Part shown: positions 23,441 to 27,500 of the stretch, piece by piece
How positions within the stretch are numbered: the first letter of the stretch is position 1
Layout: the number at the start of each line of letters is the position of its first letter
Assembly (NCBI GenBank): GCA_030141605.1
Contig: JAQGDQ010000412.1
Location: 70,001 to 97,500, forward strand
DNA: 27,500 bases
DNA from: Tubiluchus corallicola
Taxonomy: Eukaryota; Priapulida; Priapulimorpha; Priapulimorphida; Tubiluchidae
Reading direction: 5' to 3'
Program-made: the position numbers and the translations under genes
Notes under the pieces: model-generated
The model's database searches: none
Seen by the model: the letters and a program-made list of their open reading frames with translations, nothing else
Told to the model about the DNA's origin: nothing

Positions 23441-23919
23441 AGTCGAATTAGGAAGTTGCTTCCCTTCGTACCAACGTATACCGAACTATCTGGGCTGATG
23501 ACGGTAGAGTTTATTTATGCTACCGTCTACCGCGTTTATTTAACATTTCAATTCTTTACAATTTCTCAACATCTGATACTTAACTCATTAAATTCAAGAT
23601 ACAAGCTGAGTGAGTCACTTATGATCAAACCGCATTAACTTTGTTCACTAGCTCATCTGTTATCATTAATCTGGCTCCAAATTCTCATCAATTAATTTCT
23701 TAATTAATTTCTTATTTCAAAATAAATTCATAACATTTGCTCTTGCATAAAATAGCTTTTGCTCATCATTAGCCAATATTTTCCTTGCTTGCTAACAAAA
23801 TGTTCATTTGTTAACATGTATACATCCCTGGTAGTAATATTCGAAATATTAGTTGGCAAAATAAATACATTAGGTTTTCTTAAGATTAAAGACAGAGTCA
23901 TAATATCTGGTATACTTCT
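23441..23919. other. Intergenic, nothing recognised
   Basis: AT-rich. A short ATG frame at about 23816 (MYTSLVVIFEILVG) could be mistaken for a signal peptide but lacks a good donor. Confidence 0.4.
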
Positions 23920-24160
23920 AGGATAAGAAAAGGGATACCTAACATTTCAGAAAAATCGGTTAAAATTATATTACTTAATAGCAGTTTTTCTATTCATCAT
24001 ACTCGCGTTGAAATTGTATCTTTTCATTTCCCACGACATTACATGGCGTTGTATAAGCATGACGTAAATCAGAAATAAAGAAAAGGAAATGTTAAACTAC
24101 ATCTCAAAAAACTTTCCATGCAAATTTATGTTACTTAGCATTTCGCTTAGTTCCTTGAAA
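23920..24160 (-). repeat. Dispersed repeat, copy C (inverted)
   Basis: The reverse complement aligns along most of copy A: GCGAAATGCTAAGTAACATAA, TTTGCATGGAAAGTTTTTTG, CTGATTTACGTCATG, TTTCAACGCGAGTATGATG, AAAACTGC, CGATTTTTCTGAAATG, CTTTTCTTATCC. Confidence 0.7.
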
Positions 24161-24459
24161 GACTTGTGTAACTGGAGGAGAAAATTATTAATTATTTAAA
24201 ATGCTTTCACAAATTGGCAAAATGTTGCTGACTCACCCTACAGGCTGCACCACTCACTAAACAAATAACATATTTTTCATCTTATTGACAAGATATACTA
24301 ACTTAAAATTTTACATAGTTAATGAAGTGTGCTCTACGAAGCTCTGATTATTTTTTCAAACTTTACTCAGTCTTATCTAAACTTGTTACAACTAACTCAA
24401 AATGGCCGTGTCTAACAATCATCGCGGGAGCTTAAATGTTTTAAATAGCTTTACTGCCG

Positions 24460-25050
24460 AAGCAAGTCCTGTATGCCCAAAGGGTTATAAAATTTCAAGA
24501 CAAATTTTTTATGGTTTTTGTAAGTAGAGAGGTTTTCTTGCGCTTTAACAAAATGATCAATAAGTTGTGGTGAAATATAAAGGACGTCGGCATAAAGTGA
24601 GTTACTTATTGAGATATTGTCCGTATGACGAGTAACTGACACGAATTTAGGTAATTGAAAACGTATCCAAACAAACAGAAAAAGCAGAGGTAGCTAGACA
24701 CCCCCTTGACGTACACCATTGCTAACACAAAAACTCAGTGCAAATTCCACAGAAATGTATTTTCGCTGATTGGAGCGCCAGAATTTCATTGTCTCAATAA
24801 AGATATTTGGAAAACATGGCAGGAAGGTCAGAATGGTTCACGTGATCTAAGACTTTACGAGCATGAAATAAACAATTATACTTAAACTTAAAGAAAAATG
24901 GCAGGTTAAAAACGAGTAATTTGTAAAAGCGTGTGTACCAAAATATTTTTTTCCTTTAGCATATACAGCTTGAACTAGTTTATTGTAATTCTTGTCATTT
25001 GCTGGTTTTCCTTGTGTATTTATTGTATGGTACACGATTTGTGTGGTACC
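24460..25050 (-). mobile_element. Decayed LINE reverse transcriptase remnant (antisense)
   Basis: Minus-strand frames give, in order, RKVLDHVNHSDL (the KAFDRVNH block), ETMKFWRSNQRKYISVEF, CVSNGVRQGGV (the GVRQGGVLSP block), FSVCLDTFSIT, then SVTRHTDNISISNSLYADVLYISPQLIDHF (the YADD block, with YADV here). Frameshifts and stops separate them. This is a dead non-LTR element, of a type different from the GIPQGSV-containing one at 602-1231. Confidence 0.8.
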
Positions 25051-25307
25051 TATGAAGTTAAAATTTCTTTTGTGTAAACAATTGTTTTGGTGTACTGACG
25101 GTGATTAAATAATACGTTTTAACATTTTTATATAAGCAAATTTTTGTATATAAATAACATTTGTATATAAGCATCAAGTTACATAATACATGCATGCAAA
25201 ACGACTACAATCTCTACACCAGCAACCAGTTACCACTGGTAGATCAGAAAGCTTGTGAATTTTGAACGACTTAGATTTGTTTATTGGCGTCATATTTAAA
25301 TTTTCAG

Positions 25308-25518
25308 TTGTGCATGACTGTGGTTCTTCGACGTATAACGGGCGGTACAAATGTCTAGACAAGCAAGGGTCAGCAATAACTTATTTAAAAGCACAGACTG
25401 TTTGCTCTTCTCCACGGAGACTCTTGGAAGTGACATCTCCTCAGGATACCATTGCTCTTTTGAACATGTTCGATCTCAGCGATTTCTATGACTATAATAC
25501 AAATAGCTACATGGGGTC
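25308..25518 (+). CDS. CTLD3 exon A
   Basis: The acceptor is TTAAATTTTCAG and the donor GTAAGT, entry phase 1 and exit phase 2. It carries three Cys (HDC, YKC, TVC) and the helix segment LLEVTSPQDTIALL. Confidence 0.8.
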
Positions 25519-27031
25519 GTAAGTTTTTATTTTGCATTAGTTATGAAATCTAAGCCAAGTTTGCAAATTGATATGAACATTAAGGAAAGGGCAAACCTTC
25601 TGAAAAAAATCGTTTATTTCGAGAAACATAGGTTTATGTTCGAGGAAACGTTAAAGATATTTAGTAATAAATTTGTGCTAAGTAGCTCGTGTAATTAGTT
25701 AAATAATTTTTTCCGCTCCCATTTTGATTGGCCATTCTTCAACCAATGGCGTCGTTTGTGGACAGAAGAAAAGCAGCAGTGCACTTTCAACTTCAGTCTG
25801 AAGCATAATAATATAATAATTATAACAAAAAATCAGGTAGCTAATTTTATGACGTTTTTACTTGAACATAAGATAAGCTGCAGGAGTCTGAAATAGCTTA
25901 GGCAGCACCAGCACGTCCTTATGAAAGGTGCCGGTTCCGCTGCAGCACATAGCAAGAAGTGTCACTTTCACATATTTTTCAGTAAGTTTCACGTACTTTA
26001 AACAAGTTTTATTTATGTAATGTGTACGTCAATTAAAGGAACCTTGGAAATGTCTGGCTTTCACCAAGATCAAATGTCGGAAGTGGAAACTATGAGACAC
26101 CCGATGGACGCGTGGTTGGACTTATTGACAGTTGGATTACTTCAACAACCTACACATTTGAATGGCTCGGTTATTCCTTTTGGAAAACTGAGCTAATTCA
26201 AACTGTATCTGAGGTCAGTCAAATCTAATTTTGAGCATAGTTTTACAATGTTATAGACAGCTATTTTGCCTGAAGCCATGTTAGCTTTTTTATAAAAAGT
26301 TTAGTAATTACTGGTGTCATGGTTGAGATAGATACAAACTGTTTAAAAGTAATTAGGCATTCATTTTATATAATTTTCATTACAGCCATATTTATACTTG
26401 CCATTATTTGTTGCAAATCTCTACTCATCTGATCCCGAGAAAGAATTACCAATGTTTTAATAAATAAATGCGAAAGCTATTTTCGTTTTAGACAAGTGGT
26501 CAATGTGCGTGATTCACTACCATTTATGACCATTTTCGTCTTCCGTATTGTCTTCCTGGATTGTTTACTTTGTTTAGAAAGATTGGATTGATAGTGAAAG
26601 CGACAATGTTACTCCTCCACTTTGTTGTCTTAAGCTGACAATTTTTTTATTTTAGACCTTAGTAATAAACTTAGACCTGCAGCCACGTATTTGCTTGCAG
26701 TGTGTCAATCTGCAGACCTAACAGGCAAAAATGCCTAGAAACAGTTCCCAGTGATCACTCACCCATTCACTACCCATACTCGGTACTACTTGACTTCACA
26801 AACGTTTTTCACATACATAGATGTAATCCTAATTTGTGCACCTGCTTTTATTGCAGTTTCAACCTTATTAGTAACCAGAACTTGATCAGATAAGTTACAA
26901 ACCTTGTTTTTATTCAGAGAGACTTTTGTGTTGTATATGCTGGTGCCAATGTACATGAAGCCTCACAATGCGATGACATACAACCTGCTATATGTGAAAT
27001 CGACGATTACGTTCGTATGTATAATGCATAG
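25308..27031 (+). CDS. Third C-type lectin-like domain, three exons (gene partial or part of the upstream locus)
   Basis: Exons 25308-25518, 26039-26213 and 26918-27014 (or on to the TAG at 27029-27031) join in phases 2 and 0 and encode one CTLD. The first has HDCGSSTYNGRYKC, AQTVC and LLEVTSPQDTIALLNMF; the second NVWLSPRS (WIGL position), TPDGRVVGL and FEWLGYSFW; the third FCVVYAGANVHEASQC and PAICEI, the closing Cys pair. No EPN or WND motif is present. The first exon needs a phase-1 partner and no signal-peptide exon was found between 22453 and 25307. Exon 7 of the upstream lectin gene ends in phase 1 and would fit, so this may be a third domain of that gene. If the third exon splices at 27015 the domain continues beyond the window. 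Confidence 0.72.
25519..26038. other. Intron between CTLD3 exons A and B
   Basis: At 25590-25760 the minus strand has CGATTTTTTTCAGAAGGTTTGCCC and GACGCCATTGG, a tentative further copy of the dispersed repeat seen at 17385-17660. Otherwise unremarkable. Confidence 0.3.
26039..26213 (+). CDS. CTLD3 exon B
   Basis: The acceptor AATTAAAG is poor in pyrimidines; the donor GAG|GTCAGT is good. One G completes the Ser codon. It encodes NLGNVWLSPRS, YETPDGRVVGL and WLGYSFW, the middle of the domain. Confidence 0.72.
26214..26917. other. Intron between CTLD3 exons B and C
   Basis: AT-rich with no exon or repeat recognised. Confidence 0.4.
26918..27014 (+). CDS. CTLD3 exon C
   Basis: The acceptor is TTTTTATTCAG. 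It encodes RDFCVVYAGANVHEASQCDD and PAICEIDDYV. C|GTATGT at 27015 is a good phase-1 donor, as after CTLD1 and CTLD2. Without splicing the frame ends seven codons later at TAG 27029-27031. Confidence 0.75.
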
Positions 27032-27500
27032 ATTTCAAACGCTTTGAAGTAATAATAGGAGTATGAGCTTGCAATACAGTTGTGTAAGAATCTAGTTTTT
27101 CAATCACTTACTGACTTTACGTCCCTGAAGACATTATAAATGAATTAGAACATTTAAGAAAGTGCATAATACATTGAGTTTTAATATTCATTCAACCAAT
27201 CTTGGCAATAGGTTTCTTTCATTTTGCAAAAGTGTCAACTGTTCTGACGTTTAAGCACCTTTAATTTCCAGTATGATGACTGAATTTTATCATTTCAAGT
27301 ACAAATGCCTAGAACCTGAGCATTTTGTTCAAAACCTGCGTTTTTCTGGCTTAATATTAAGTTGCAAGAGCTGCATGCAAACATTGCTACAAGAACGTTG
27401 ACTTCCAGAGCAGGAATTGCTTTCTTAAACATAACTCACGATAGGCTTTTAATGATTCATCACTTAGTTTAACAGATGATATCCGTGTGGGTCCATGTTC
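27032..27500. other. Downstream of CTLD3, nothing recognised
   Basis: Intron or 3' flank depending on how exon C ends. No clear exon up to the window edge. Confidence 0.4.

Noticed and set aside
23816-23872. Possible signal peptide MYTSLVVIFEILVG for CTLD3
   Set aside because: The hydrophobic core is short, the only phase-1 donor (TTAG|GTTTTC) is weak, and the frame runs towards the dispersed repeat.
24401-24526. Plus-strand peptide with CPKGYKISRQIFYGFC and a GTAAGT just at its end, looking like the start of another CTLD exon
   Set aside because: It has the same Cys spacing as CPPGWTHFSNGNFSSC in CTLD2, but its 3' part is exactly antisense to the LINE reverse-transcriptase remnant at 24460-25050. 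It has no acceptor or signal peptide, and CTLD3 exon A already contains its own first Cys.

Overview
The window is nuclear DNA from an animal, most likely an AT-rich invertebrate. It has short protein-coding exons with GT/AG introns, AATAAA signals, animal gene families (cytosolic sulfotransferase, heparan-sulfate 3-O-sulfotransferase, C-type lectin-like domains) and a heavy load of decayed transposons and microsatellites. I cannot name the phylum: sponge, cnidarian, tunicate or mollusc would all fit. No bacterial-style operons, CRISPR, rRNA or tRNA genes were seen.

Layout. (1) 1-4212: the last three coding exons of a cytosolic sulfotransferase (SULT) gene on the + strand, whose 5' part lies outside the window. 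Its introns carry LINE remnants and microsatellites. (2) 5053-6342: an LTR-like repeat followed at once by an intronless 3-O-sulfotransferase-like pseudogene with an in-frame stop and a deletion over the catalytic segment. (3) 6343-12527: no convincing host gene. It holds a degenerate DNA-element remnant, a possible MADF-like exon, a hAT-type MITE with a perfect 8-bp target duplication, a LINE 3' end, a possible LTR plus primer-binding site, and a second, inverted copy of the first LTR-like repeat. (4) 12528-22427: an eight-exon gene for a secreted protein of about 406 residues with two tandem C-type lectin-like domains (CTLDs). Every exon junction keeps phase. Intron 1 (3.3 kb) holds an 890-bp minisatellite built on TACTAAC/TACTGAC, a piggyBac-like MITE and a hAT transposase scrap. 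(5) 22450-25300: repeats, including an inverted copy of a dispersed repeat also found twice in the lectin gene's introns, and an antisense LINE reverse-transcriptase remnant. (6) 25308-27031: three exons of a third CTLD.

How it fits together. All three CTLDs have the same three-exon layout and are entered and (most simply) left in phase 1, so each is a cassette that can be joined or skipped without breaking frame. I found no signal-peptide exon for the third CTLD. It may therefore be a downstream part of the same locus reached by skipping the terminal exon at 22270-22427; a separate gene with an unrecognised first exon is the alternative. The two sulfotransferases belong to the same superfamily but to different compartments (cytosol versus Golgi), so their adjacency need not mean shared function.
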